A stretch of DNA of 64,000 bases from Lithospermum erythrorhizon (GCA_019722365.1 JADFUC010000848.1:62001-126000); one strand, 5' to 3'; positions 30,971 through 44,426 are shown, numbered from the stretch's first letter. Numbers and translations are program-made. Notes: a model not told the origin generated them from the letters alone.

Positions 30971-33660
30971 TGAGCTCCGGAACATATTGATAACCTTCCA
31001 CATCTTCAGATAAGTAATTAAAGTAGCTTGATAAATAGATATTGAATTGTTGGCAATTTTGATCTTTTAGAACTTGATCAACTATTTAGGCTTTTGGGAT
31101 TCTACAACTACAAGGCAGCAAAGCTAGATTTCCATTGAGTTGATTCAGTTTTAAACATTCGAATCTTATCTTTTTTATTTATTAGTAACAACGTGATAAA
31201 AAGTGCAATGAAATATTGTTATTTATTATTTTTTTTCTTAGTAAATATGTATTTTTCATTATTGTATCATATTAAGAAAATAGTATTATTACTTGGTCAT
31301 TTTTCTAAATGGTATGAATTGAACATGTTTTATTACATACTCCGTATAATAGAAAGTTAATACTCAGATCTGACAGAAGAAAATTGTTTGGACGAAAAAT
31401 AAGTCGACTCTATGTAATAAAATATAATCTAAAATATTTATAAACAATCAATGAGATTATTTTTATATAACATAATGGTTGTGCTTTTTTGTTCAACTCA
31501 AACAAAACTTTTCAATCAAAAGTTCTATTTATAAGCAAAACAAAGATGTGAACTCAAAGCTTATCATTTTCATTTATACCTTAGCGAATGATTATTAAAG
31601 TTATAATAGGTTTTCACTTCGATGAGTTATGGAATACAATATGTATACTCAATTATTAACTTGAAAAAATTTACTTTCATTTCAAAAAGTTAGTATATGT
31701 AATTATAGAAATAAATTTTTTTCATTTAGTATCTTCATTAGTAATTGAAAATGAGTATGTATCAAGAGGAAAATTATACTTTGTAACAATTGATTATTTG
31801 GAAAATAATTTATTGTCATTATTAATATTATTCAATATTCAACTACTATTATTCAACGGTCTATTTTTTCTTTACATGTTAGTTGAATATTCTATTCATT
31901 ATATTTCAATGTGAATAAATTAGTTTTATATCCTAATTGATCGATTATTTACAAAATAAATCATTACTAAATTCTAACTATTAAATCATGACTTGATATT
32001 ATTAGTTTTATAATTTATTCATATACATATTGAAGTAAAGATGAAAGAACAAACATGATCTATAAATATATAATTATTCATTATGTAAGAACAATGAAAT
32101 AGTTGTGTGTTCTTCTTCATAAAATCAAGAATCTTGATATTAAGGTATATATTCTATAAGAAATGGCTTATGTCTAATATAATTAATTATGTTGTTATAA
32201 TCAAAGAAGAAACATGTCGAATTCTATGTTTATGTAAAGAATAATTTTGTAAGAGTCATGTACTCAAAACAAATAAGGTAGAGTGACTCTTTACTAAAAC
32301 ATATATCTACAACAAAGATTCAAATGAACATGACAAATATGAAGAAAAAATTTAATTATATAAACATGAAGAATTTAGGTACCACGACACTCATTCCAGT
32401 CATGTGTAACCACATACTTTAATTTCGGAGTATTTGGATGCTTTGGACTTGATGACAATTTTAATCTCCATCGATAACTTTTTTGTCGATAAGCCTAGTT
32501 GCCCGTTCAGCTTACATTGAAATATTGAAGTTTGCCCAATCATTCAAGCATTCTAGATGATCAGTTTGTATGGAGCCTTTTCCATCATCTTATTTCTTCA
32601 TTATTCGAGCAACTCCGGTTGTATGTCAAGATGTAGCACAAGTTATTTTGGATTTATGTATTTAGTCATGTACTATGTATTGATTCATAAAGCGATAAAA
32701 TTACATGACATGTGGAGTCGTATAACTCCCGAATGGCAATAATTTGTCTTAAAAAATTTCAATGAAATTTATTATTACGGTCTTGAGAAGTGAAAAAATA
32801 TATAAATTTAATTATTTATTTAAATGTAATTGATTTGATAATCGTACATTCTTTGTAGTCTTTATTTAGGAAGGAGTATTTAGATCTTACAAAAAATGAA
32901 AAAAACACTATTCCCACATTCACACTTTTAGAAGGTATATAAGATTGAGCTGATGAACTGATTTGTTTTATTTGAATCGATGTCTTAATAAATCTGTCTT
33001 TGTAAGAATTCGGGTTTCATATATCACCAAATTCACCATATTTTGAAAGAGTTACGATTAAATTTTTCTCCATTTTTTGTTGTTGTTCCCTAATTAAATT
33101 TTTTTGTTGCAAAATAGTATGTAATCATTTATCATAGAAAATTGTGCTTCTACATTTCAATACTTCTTTTTTAGTATTTTTCTTATGAAATTATCAACTT
33201 GATCGATTATATAGTTTCAAAATAATTAACATTCTACATTTTGATGTGTACTTTTTATTACTTTTTTTCAGCTATCTATATGCAAATGATTAGAATGACA
33301 AATAAAAAAATAAAAGGAAGTATTAACATTTGTAGGCATTAAGTGGATCGATTAAATAACAATTAATATTGGAGTTATCTTGCGCCGAATTCAATATTGA
33401 TTTAATGTTGAAGGTTTTACTGACGATTCCTCAAACAAATCTATTTTTATTTTTGTTTTCAATTAAATTTTGCCAATTTGGAATGTTTTCATGTTTATGA
33501 AGTCAAAAAATTTTATATTATCAACTCTTAAATATAATGGAAGAAATCAAAAGGTTTATTAAACACGCATATCTTAAGTATCCGGTGTCTAATGATGACA
33601 ACATGGACGAACACTCAGTCGATTCGAAAAGATCAAACTTATATGATATGTAGTATGATA
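30971..33660. other. Downstream flank, no recognisable gene
   Basis: AT-rich DNA that should contain the 3' UTR of the Furry-like gene near its start. I see no coding pattern and no clear transposon. A TACTCCGTATAAT motif near 31340 is a short MITE-type relic. The ORF at 32557-32742 has no family features. Confidence 0.4.
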
Positions 33661-33850
33661 ACGTTGGCGGAACCGAGCCGGTTTACATAGGAAGCTGAAG
33701 AAACTAATATTATCTGATAAGAAGAAAAATATAAGAATTAGAAGGAGTGAGCAATTGAATTTTTTAAATAAATAAGTTATAAAATAAAAATTTATTTTTA
33801 AAAAATTTAGAAGTTACTTGTGCTCCTCCTTTCCCACTAGTTACCCACAT
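33661..33850. mobile_element. Second hAT-type MITE-like copy
   Basis: Shares the layout of 23008-23226: a GGCGGAACCGAG-like left end, an AT-rich core with AAAATTTATTTTTAAAAAATTT, then a C-rich stretch before CCCACTAGTTACCCACA. Ends and target duplication are not clear, so boundaries are approximate. Confidence 0.35.
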
Positions 33851-34627
33851 TTGAGCGGCAGGCGGAGGAATTTTTCCAAATGAATCAATAAATAGAGAGA
33901 ACAAACTTAAACTTTGATGATGTGGGCATTAACATGATGAGTTATACTCAGAGACTTACAAAGGTTGAGTGTAAGCATGGGCCCTTTACGAGGACATAAG
34001 GCTTCGTTCCCGTAAATCCCGATAAAAAAAACAAAATATCCCTGCTTCTTTATCATTTAGTGCCGTCGCACATTATATTATGTATTCTCGGCAAAATCCG
34101 ATCCAAAATAGGCACAAATCTTTCAAAATCAAAATCTTTCAAAACTCAAAAACCTACATGATCAAATTCTTGAAGAATCTGGTGTCTGAAGAAATTTGGC
34201 ATACCAAAGAAACCTATTGATCAAACAAAACATACTAGAAAATTTGAAGAAAAATGGTGAAGAATACAAAAACAATTGGAGGTAATTTTTTTCAACAATT
34301 TTTCTATTATTTTAAGTGTGATTTCACGACATTTTAGGTAAAATACAATGTTCAAGTTCGATTTTATGATTGTGCAAAATTTTCAAAAAATTCATGTTCA
34401 ATTATGAAAATATTTGCAAATTTTTCTTTCATGGTTGATTAATTATGAAAATTTGGATTTATGTAAGCTTCATTGAATATATAAAACTTTGGATTTATAC
34501 ATGTTCAATGATATTTGATTTCTGGCATTTGATGACGAAAATTGTGTGTAATTTAATGATTTCGTGATGATTGAGGTTTGACCCGGAAACATGCCCAATG
34601 GATAAGGTAAAAAGCTCCAACTTGAAC

Positions 34628-35505
34628 GCAATAAAATAACTTTGTATTTTGTAATTTGAATGGATTTTTATAAATATGTGTTACATATGTATTCTAAAAT
34701 ACCAATCTACCCAATATATTGGTATCCATTTTACAAACTGAAATACCACATATTAGTATTATATGGTATTAAAGTCTCTTATATGAAAAAATCACATAGC
34801 AACATCTAGTCTATATTCCACTATCTTAAAGGTGTCAATATAATTATGTAGTTTATTAGTGATTTGTATAACATCCCAAATAATATTATGTCTTATGGCT
34901 TACAGCCTATTAGTTATCGCCCCAAACCCGCGTATGAGAGGTTTGGGTTCGATTGTGAGGAGAATGTATAAAGCGTTCTCTGAAAAAAAAATCTAAATAA
35001 TATTATGTTGCATTACTACGGCTTTTTATAAATATTGCATTCCAAATATAGTGGTGTATTTTTTCAGTGCCACCTTTTATATTCTATAATACTTGATCGC
35101 GTATAGTGGTATTCATTTTGCTATCTGAAATATCACATTTTAGTAGGATATGATATTGTATCCCGCATACGAGAAAAAATGACATAACAACATCCCCGAT
35201 CTATATTCCATTATCTTAAAGGTGACAATATAGTGGTGTAGTGTATTAGTGATTTGCCTATATAACATATAAATGATGATATGTTGCATTTGAATAAACT
35301 TTTTATAAAATTGTAGTCCAAATATAGTATTGTATTCTTTGAGTGTCTATATTTGAATTATGTAATGTGATACTAATATATAGTTGTATCCATCTTACTG
35401 TCTAAAATACCACAGTTTAGTAGGATATGGTATTGTATTCTCTTATCTGAAAAAATCACATAGCAACATCTAAATGGTATTGTGCTATCTACAGTGTCAA
35501 AAACA
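34628..35505. repeat. Three-unit tandem array, ~276-bp unit
   Basis: Units at about 34628-34891, 35004-35279 and 35280-35505 share in order TTTTTATAAA, GTAxTCCAAATATAG or its variant, TGGTAT-CCATTTT, AAATACCACA, TAGTAGGATATGGTATTGTAT-like pieces, GAAAAAATxACATA-CAACATC, CTATATTCCA-TATCTTAAAGGTG and TATTAGTGATTTG. The third unit lacks the end. A SINE sits exactly between units 1 and 2. No coding potential. Confidence 0.75.
34878..35008 (+). mobile_element. SINE insertion with perfect 14-bp target duplication
   Basis: AAATAATATTATGT occurs at 34878-34891 and again at 34995-35008. Between them is a 103-bp body with GGGTTCGATTG (near 34945), a match to the RNA polymerase III box B, and a box A-like TGGCTTACAG near 34896. 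It ends in a short A run (34983-34991) and TCT. An A-tail, tRNA-type promoter and target duplication define a SINE; at 103 bp it is short, so it may be truncated or a small family. Confidence 0.75.
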
Positions 35506-38300
35506 TGTTCCTAGATTTACCCGCGATGCAAATGAAGAATACAAAAGAATGTATGGTCATCCTTAATAGAAGGATGGATGATTTCGATAGAGAATGTGAA
35601 CCTCTATATATGGACATTAGGTGAACCTTAACCATGATAAATAATTCAAGGAAAAAACAAACTACAGTGTAGTAAAAAAGAATTGAAACAAATTCGGAAA
35701 AAATAAATATAAGCAAAAAAAGGAAAAAACATATCAAACGAAAGAGAATATCTTGTTATAACTCGATATCAAAATATGTAAACAATAGAACAATTAATAA
35801 CTTTTTGAATTAATATCAAACTAAGAATAACATTTAATTAAATAATAGCTTGCAAAAAAAAGGCAAAAAAAATGAGGAATTAATTGTGTATGCTACAATT
35901 ATGAAGTAGCATGTGGGGGGATCTTTCTAAAATGCTAAAAAATCAATTCCGACAATACCACTATTCAATCACCCAGCATTGGTTGATCGATGACAAAAGA
36001 TTTTAATAACACCTAATAAACATCTAATTGTAAGCCTCTAAGAAGAAACTTCTAACAATTATAATCACTCATTATAAACTCATTATTTCTATTATAATCA
36101 CTCATTATAAACTCATTATCACCACAAAACTAAGATTCACTAAATCAATCTTTATGTGTTTGGAAATATGCGGGTAATAAAATTCCAATAGAGTGCAATG
36201 GAGGGTGAAAGACAATAGTGCGATATAGAAGATGCATGAAATTCTACTATGTTAAAAGAATATTGTAATTCAATAGAAAAACTTACACAAAATATCTTGG
36301 ACAAAAATCTTGTTTATTTAATTTCTTTAAGGAAACAAACTTTTCATGTGTTCTCATATCTATATATATTTTCAGAAATTTGAAGATATCATAGTCAATC
36401 CTGTTATTTGCCTATACTTGAAATCTTTTTATTATGAAATCTGTGAATTGACTATGGTGAAAGCTAATTTTACCCTATTAAACTTTCCCGTTCACTGTCT
36501 AATTTAAAAGCTAAACTACTCAGCTATTTTAATTTTAGTATGACTAATCCCCCATCCCCATCGCTCTCCCCATTAACATTTTCTATAAGAATTTTTCGTA
36601 TTATTAAGCTAAAGTCTAGAGACTTCTGGAATAATGTAGTTATTCTAAAATCTCTGGGTATTATTTCGTTATTACTGGTATTATTTGAATTAATTACTTA
36701 AATAATTTATTATTTGCTTGACAATATTATTCCGGTTTTGATGTTGTTATGTGTGTTTATTTCACAAGTTTGAATCTTTATATAGTTTTTTTAGTGGGTT
36801 TGATGTTGTTATTTGTGATGTTGTGTTTTATTTGACAAAATTTTGAATCTTTTAGTTTTTAGATGAGACGATGTATAATATGTTTCTTTCGGTATAAGAC
36901 ATTATAATATGTTATAACTTAGTATAACCACACTATCGTATGTTTTCTTTCTGATATAACAACATTAGTATAACTAATTTCATAATATTAGTTTATGTTT
37001 AAAATATTGAAACTTTTTAATAATTCAAATTAGATTTGGCGATGGAATCAGTACTGAAGTTAAGATGGTGATGTCTGACAAACAATGGTTGATTGTGGGT
37101 AATAACACAAGTTCATTCAATGTTTGACAATCTGAGAGGATGTCTGTGAAGCTTTCTGGCGAGGTTGGGATTATAGAAGGAAGCCTATAAATGAGTGGTG
37201 AGAACTCAGAGTGACAACTATGCTTTCAAAGAAGGTTGCTTGCAATCTTGTGAAGTTGAAAGATTGTCTCAAAACATCTTTGATTTTATAAAATGAATGA
37301 TGTAACGTTAAGTGATTATTTTGAAGCTATGTTATAACTTCGATGAAGTCTGCGTTGATGTCTTTTTTGTCTTTAATGTTTAAATATCACCAGGATGACT
37401 TTTCACTGCATTCTTCTTCCATTGGCCATTAAAATTGATCGAGACAAGATAATCGGCATTGACTTTACCATGATTATGTTATTATAACGTGTTATAACAT
37501 ATTATAACGTATTATAAAAGAAAAAGACAAAATAGATGGGAGAAGAATGAAATAGAGGAGAAAGAGAGACAAAAAAGGGAAGAAGAATGAAATCATTAGG
37601 AAGGAAGTAGAATATGTTTGAATAAGGGATGGTAGAATATTTTCACATGAAAAGTATGGTATTTGTTAATAAAATTTTTTTGTCATGAGCAAATATTTTG
37701 CAAAATTTCCTATTTTCTAAACAAACAAAACTTGCATTGCCTTCTTTTGTAGTACAAAGAAACTGTTATCTATCCTAATTACCAAAATCTTATTAATTCA
37801 TGGAATATATTATGATGCCGACGTGAGGGCGATAAATTCTTCAGTACAAGAACTCCGATGTAAATATCCAAATAAATGGCTTGAATTCTCGTTGCTTACC
37901 TCAGCTATCGATTAAAATTATATTGCTCATTTCATTTTAGATCTACCAATCGACCATCTTCCAGCAAAGATTAATGAATGACCGGAACATTACAAATCAT
38001 TATTACTAGATTTTCGGATCCATATGGTATGCATGTTTATATTCTCTCCTCCTCTTCCTCCTTCATTAGCGTCCGATGATGAATTATGTTAAGTAAAAAA
38101 TTTAGTGCAATCGGATTCAACAACAAACAATTCATACAGCTTGAGGCAAAGTTATTGTGGAGTTATATTATTCACGTCCCTCTTTCATAGAGAGTTTTAT
38201 ATACAGTATATATATTGACTATTTTGATATTGTGGCCAGCCTATGCTACAATGGGAATAACACTCTAATCAACTAATACAATCACTATATTAATAGGTAT
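35506..38300. other. AT-rich intergenic stretch, no gene recognised
   Basis: Nothing coding is recognisable. It contains a 33-bp duplication at 36061, and near 36890-37510 scattered repeats of the motif TATAA-C-TATTATAA. A slightly more GC-rich patch at 37020-37290 has no family match that I can see. Confidence 0.4.
36061..36119. repeat. 33-bp tandem duplication
   Basis: ATAATCACTCATTATAAACT plus CATTAT begins at 36061 and again at 36094, identical over 26 nt. Probably replication slippage. Confidence 0.85.
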
Positions 38301-38313
38301 ATGCTAATTCTAT

Positions 38314-38804
38314 TTATAAGTTGAGCATAGGATCGTAATCTTTGTTTAGATAAATAAAGCTTACGCTTTGACGCCTTGGTAAAATATTAGGGTAGTCCTC
38401 GGTAGAGACATGACGAGGTGCAATTATACCATCAATGCATCCAAGTACATGACAATCAACCTCAATATGGCAAATGCTAGTAGAGGCCGGATTTTTGTGC
38501 CATATGCAAGCAGACTTGTCTTGAGCCAACAAGGCATAAGATCTTTTGGAAACATAATTCAACAGAAGTACATCCATGGGCGATACTGGATGACGGCAGC
38601 CATGTTAGTTTTCATGACAGGAGAACCACCAAAAAAATAATCCCATGAGTAAGGGGCAAGCAGTAAAGGGCCTTCGCTCAATCGAGAATCACACCAACCA
38701 GCAAGCCCAAGTAGCATCAGGCAGGCAGAATACTGTCTGGGACACCCTTCAAATAACAAACTACCCGCAAAGCAACACCCCGTGCTCACCAATGGTAGGT
38801 GCAT
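38314..38804 (-). pseudogene. Copia RNase H remnant
   Basis: Minus-strand frames (38559-38804, then 38314-38577) give YFFGGSPV, comparable to the Y-F-x-F-x-GGSPIS Copia block, then HIEVDCHVLGCIDGIIAPRH and VSTED, matching HIEIDCHFIREK...HVSTEDQLADI. The two pieces are in different frames. The rest of the element is not recognisable; AT-rich sequence below 38310 may be its LTR. Confidence 0.7.
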
Positions 38805-39261
38805 AAATTGAGCAAATAGGATGCCTACTTATCCTCCTTATTAAACAACAACTAACAACGTTACACGAGCTTATACAAAGCAAACATAACTTTCGGCTTC
38901 ATAACTCAAAAGAAAATAGCAGGCTTCAAACTCGATGAGAATGAGGAATTTATTTTCTAATATAGAGAATATCACTTGCTTTTATCTAATGTCCCAGCAG
39001 ACTTCATCTTTGAAAGAAAAGCTATCATCCAAATCATAGTTTCCTTGTATGTCAATAGCGATGTTTGCTAGAAAATCTGTCACTTTGCTTGTTTCCACAC
39101 CTCTGTAATAATGGAAATTATCGCATCATGCAGCAGCAATCTCTTAACTTACTAGCTAGGCAGCATCACTTAAGCAAATGATGAGAAAACGCCTTTAGAA
39201 ACTATAAAAACTAAGACATTGAATTTGTCTCAATATATAGAACGATTCTTGACATAGCCAT

Positions 39262-39420
39262 GATAAGGTATGTGCGATTGGAGGAGGCCCAGGGAAAAAA
39301 CAGCGTAAAGAGGATGATACATATAAAATTTTGAAAAATAGTTTTACTATTAAAAATAAATTTATCATTCATTTATTAAAAAAATCGTTCGTTTGCCTCC
39401 CAAAGTTATATTTTCTTCTC
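39262..39420. repeat. Possible third MITE-like relic
   Basis: GGAGGAGGCCCAGGG at the left and an AT-rich core ending near TTCGTTTGCCTCCC resemble the internal layout of 23008-23226 and 33661-33850. Ends are not recognisable, so this is weak. Confidence 0.25.
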
Positions 39421-39637
39421 CTATAAATTTATTGAGTTTCATACCTTGTATAGATGCTTAAACAAAATATGCTTAGCATACTGTAGTAAACTATTACACG
39501 TTACTGTTAAATATATTTTATTAATATTGTTGTATTGTGTTTATCAATATGATATTATTAAACTGGGCAAAAGGATGTCACTATATTTGGAGTTATGGTC
39601 AGTGATGTTTATGTTTAAAAGGGTATATTCGATCAAC

Positions 39638-40339
39638 ATGTTTAAAATCGATCTCGATTGGTACTTTTAAACTATTTTCCATTAAGTCTCAATTAATGGC
39701 CTTTTTAGGGCATTTCTTTATTTTTTTTTAAAGAGAGAAAAAAGGCGAGGAGAATCAACATGTTTGAGTTGTAATTAAATTAAATCCTTTATGTTTCAAA
39801 AGTTCCATTAGATAGCTTATGTTTCAAATCGATCTCGGTTAGTACTTTAAGCTAATTTCACATTAAGTTTTTATTAATTGAATTCGGCGTGGGTATTAAG
39901 TGACATTTCTAGGGGAGCATTTTAGAGGACATTTTTCAAAATAAATGATCAACTTATTTTATCAAAAGCGTTTTGATAAAATATTTCAATTATTTTTTAT
40001 AACTTAATATAAAATGACTAAAATACTGAAAAATTATCAGTACAATGATGCCGGAGACTTAACGAGAAATTAAGCGAAACTACTAATTGAATCGATTTTG
40101 AAACATAAAAGTAAATCGGCAGGGACAACAACAACAAACATAAATGATCCTTCGCGCCTTTTTCTTTATTTTAAAGAAAAGTTTATGAAAATGACTAAAT
40201 GCCCTAAAAGTGTTAGTGCGGAGACTTAACAGAAAATTAGGCGGAAGTACCCGATTGAGATCGATTTTGAAACATAGAGGAAGGCCAGGACCTTTTGAAA
40301 CATAAGTGATCATTGGGACCTTTTAAAACATAAATGATC
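39638..40339. repeat. Nested inverted-repeat (foldback) element, ~0.7 kb
   Basis: Outer arms 39638-39716 and 40187-40275 are inverted copies: ATGTTTxAAAATCGATCTC, a GGTACTT block, CCATTAAGTCTC/CTGTTAAGTCTC and TTTTTAGGGCATTT. Inner arms 39819-39867 and 40055-40106 repeat the same sequence in the same opposed orientation. Extra CCTTTTGAAACATAA-type copies lie at 39786 and 40288-40339. The whole could fold into a long imperfect hairpin. No coding capacity. It fits a MULE/foldback-type MITE with duplicated termini. Confidence 0.7.
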
Positions 40340-40639
40340 GGCCCAGGCCAATACTTAGAAACGTAAGTGATCATCCACCTTTACTTACTTATTAAATTTT
40401 ATAATTAATAATCTCACTTAATATATTTCAATTATTTTTATCTTACCATTTCTTAATATACTAACTCAGAATATATGATAGTACTACATAATTGAAGAAA
40501 GTTTGGTCATGGCCATTAAAAATTTGAATTTAGGTATAATATAAGACATATACAACATATATAATATTGTAGAAAGTGAAAATTTATCAAAATAATGATT
40601 AAGATGACTTAATCAAATTAATTAAATCAAGCAACTAAA

Positions 40640-42185
40640 AACTTGATACGTAGCTAGGGTTCTTGATCGACCACAAATTTAATCTTAAAACCACCATGCA
40701 GATAAGGGTTCGAGGGTGCATGCAAGTGGTGAAGTTACAATTAGGTTTTTTATATTAATTAACCTAATTTTAAACTCAAAATAGGGTTCACAAATACGAA
40801 AATTTTGTAATAAATTGGGTGAAAACGAAATAAAATTAGTTTTGAACCAAGTGGTTGAAAGTAAGCGATCGATTAAAATAATATGGATCAGGATAATAAT
40901 GCCATGAATTGCAAAGGTGGCGCAACAAATTTGTTGGCGTGATTTAAAAAATATTAAAATATTATTTTAATATTAAATATCGACCGATTCGGATGTAAAT
41001 TGACAACAGTTAAGATTAATCAAACCAACGATCGGAAAACAAGTATTCAATGACCTATAAATGCACTTATTTTGAAAATTGAATCGTCATTATTATTAAA
41101 ACTTGAGAAATATGAGGCGTATAAATTACTGAGAGTTAAATCTTTTAAACCAGCAGTAAAAACACAGCAGGTGGCTGAGAAACATCTCCCGGACAGCCTA
41201 AATAGGGCGCCTAAAATAAAGAATTATTCTTGTGAAACGCAATAATTCTTGAGTCGAAGCAAACGTCACATTGAATCGACATGAATCTCTTAAGCAGCCG
41301 AATATTCGGGAACAAACTAAAAGCTCTGATTATTCATAAATCTTGCATGAACTTATCTGAAAAATCAGGTTTGATTATTGAAGTTCCGAAATAGGAAATC
41401 TGGTGACAGTCATAACAAGTCGAGGCGAGGAAAGCAGCTCTTAAGACCCTGTCGATCGATGGTGTCTTAAATAAGTTGGGATGCTCAAACTTCATCTTGA
41501 TCATCCCATTAAACAACATTTGCTAAAATTAACATAATTTAAGCTTGATGGTCAAATCTCCCATTAAGTCCCCATTCTGCAATGACAGTTCTTTAAGGCG
41601 TATACAATGAGGCGTGCATTAGCTTCAAATAACTTGTTCTTAACACTCATCTGACTTAAGAAGCTCAGGTTATCTAGAATCAAGTCCCACTTTGAAACAA
41701 TTAACCTCTAAATTATAAGTCCAAGACAAATTAATGACTCAAGTCATGAAGTAATAGTTCGGCTTCTAGCATTCATCTGGGGAACATCAAGCCCAAGTCC
41801 CAGCAATTGAACTCGCGCTGCAACAGGTTGCGTTAAGTTCATCGAGTCTAATAGACGAAGATCGAGTCAACGCGAGATCAAAGTCATACAACGACATGGA
41901 AATATGATCTCTTTAAAGGCTCACTACCTTTGGTTATTATCAAGTCACACTTGATCTCAGGTATCAGAGACTAGAACATATCAGCTCACCAGACCTGCTC
42001 AATGGTCAGCTTCAGTCAGCAGAACTGCATCTGACCTCTATTAGAATGACCAAATGAAGCATGACAATGTACAAATCGTGACAAATGTAGGACTATAGTT
42101 TGGGCAGTCGATCCTCTTCGGTGGTAAACCTAGATGAGTAATTTTCCCCTCTGATTGAACATAATGCTATTTGATAAGTATAAAA
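40640..42185. repeat. LTR-related fragment of the large Gypsy family
   Basis: Carries pieces shared with the LTRs at 43001-44426 and 54947-56741: TATATTAATTAACC, GCGATCGATTAAAATAA, AGGCGCCTA-like and AAACCTAGATGAG...TTTTCCCCTCTG. The order is partly rearranged, so it is a solo LTR or fragment of a related element rather than a clean copy. Confidence 0.45.
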
Positions 42186-43000
42186 ATTATTTTTATTTAA
42201 AATATCCAATCAGTGACTAACCATGTAGGATGTGGATTATTAGGTAGTATAATGAGTAATATGGAGTGTGAAATTATGCATCCAACTTTTGTACAAACTT
42301 GTAGCTTAATATTCGGCAATTAAGGGCACCTAAAATGGTGCTTAATAAGATGTATTTTGTATTGGCTTAAGCTTGTGCTTAATTCGGAAAAAAAAAGTTT
42401 GTGCTTAAGTCAAGTGTTCAAGTAGGTAATCTTAAGTAGTGTTTGAGTTATTAAAGTTACCTATGAAGGAAGGAGCACTAAATTTAATATTCATTGATTA
42501 GAAAGCTAACTATTTGCTTATGTGCTCATGTTCAACAAATTTTATTTATAATAAATTATTGAATATGGATAGATTGGTATTAATATAAAAGAAATGAAAT
42601 ACTATGATAATCCATAGTTCTTATAAATAATAGATTACATATGTCTTAATAAAGTATGTGTTAATTAACTATGTTACTATTTTTATATACAGATTTAGTT
42701 TTAATTTATGCAATGTTTTTTTGTATTTATATATTTTTAGATTAATTTTTTATAATTAAATGAACATATATTAAATATAACATGAGAATTATAACTAAAA
42801 TTCGACCTCAAAATTCTTAAATGTTTCTCATTTAACTTTTTTAATGAATTATTTTTATTCTGAGAATGAATTTAATAGTTCTTCATTGAAGATTAGATAT
42901 ACATATATCACAAAATATCTGAAAGTTCCGTCAAAATATTTCATTACAATACTTCATATTCAAATATGTTAATATTAAAAAAATTATAGAGAAAGATAAT
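42186..43000. other. AT-rich spacer, nothing recognised
   Basis: No coding pattern, repeat or RNA gene that I can support. It ends with ATAAT (42996-43000), the possible target site of the following Gypsy element. Confidence 0.4.
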
Positions 43001-44426
43001 TGTGAAGCGATCGAAAATTAATTAAAATAGATTTTATTAAGTGATTTATTTTAATCGGTGAAATCGATTAAAATAAAGTGATCACCACAATGCAGCGACG
43101 ATTATGGCTCGATTCAGTTCTTGATGACAATGAACACGTGTAAAATAATAAAGGTTTCACGGAATTAAGCCCCTGACGTGTCGAAGTGAAATTAAGTTTA
43201 TATATTAATTAACCACAAATTTGATTCAGCTTGACAATTCTGAAAATACCATACCAAATTAAATGTCAATTTTAAATTAGAATTTCGAAAATCCCCGATT
43301 TAAATTCTGATATGACTATTAGAAATTTCAGATGTTTAGGAGAAACTTAAAATCAGAAACAAAGAGCAGTTTAAAACAAAAACTCCAACGAGTTGGGGCT
43401 AATATGAAAATGTGTTTGGCTGAAAGAAAGAATGGGAACAGTTATTATAATAGGCGCCCAACTTGGAGTAGGAACAAAAGTAATTCCACTTAAATTGAGA
43501 TGTTTCCCTCGAAATTCAGCGGTTAAAGATCCAAAATACGGTGATTATGGATCGACCAATTAGAAGAAGGCACAATATATTTTTGCTTGGTTGAATTCAT
43601 GGTAACAGTGCCTAAGGTGATACGGAGAAAGACAAATGTTCGTCTCCCATCAGCAAAATAAGAGCATAAACAGGAACATGGTTGAATTCTTTTTGGCGGC
43701 GTAGTAATTCTAGGATTAAACATCAATGGTGAGAACACGATCATTCGAGATCTCGTAAATTAAATAAAACATATGATTAAGCCTTAAATGCCCACATATT
43801 AGTAAATCATGAGAATAAAGGTGCATAGACCTGTCTACTCTGATAAAATGCAGTGAAATTAAAAGCGTCCTCATGACGGTAATAATATAATCATAGGTAG
43901 CTCACAGGCTCGGGGAGTAGCTCTTAGCGCCCAGACAGTCTGGTTATACTTGGGATGTTTAACTGGAACACCCCGAGTTAGACAAATGTCACAAAAGCAG
44001 TCTAAGTCCCACTCAGTCACGAAGACCAAAATCCAGTCTGACTGACCATGCCGGTATCTGTTGCTATGGGCACAAACGGATATATTGATCGGCATTTAAG
44101 TCCAGACTAAGTACATCAGTCTAGGATCGCTTTGATTCGGACTCTTATCCAACTTAGGATCTGCTTAACGGTCTAGCCTGATCAAGTCCAACTGGGATCA
44201 CGCAAGTCAAGCACAAGTCAAATCCAAATAGGCGAATCAAGTCAGTCCAAAATCGAGTCTAAGACTCGTCAAATCCAAGTCATTAGCTTTCGACGTCCGA
44301 TCCATTTGAACAATGGGTGATAGTCAAATCTCGGTGTGATAAACATTCTTTAATACCTAGATAGATTTTTTTCCAAGGGTTTTTTGGTAGTGCTTTATAT
44401 TGCGTAAATAATAAAATGTTTTCACA
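43001..44426 (+). repeat. Left LTR of the large Gypsy element
   Basis: About 1.43 kb; shared blocks as given for the whole element. Near its 3' end are TACCTAGATAGATTTTTT and an AATAATAAAAT block also present at the end of the right LTR. Shorter than the right copy through several deletions. Confidence 0.65.

Noticed and set aside
32557..32742. Small secreted or membrane protein ORF
   Set aside because: Hydrophobic translation arises from AT-rich DNA; there is no conserved motif and no sign of splicing or a promoter.
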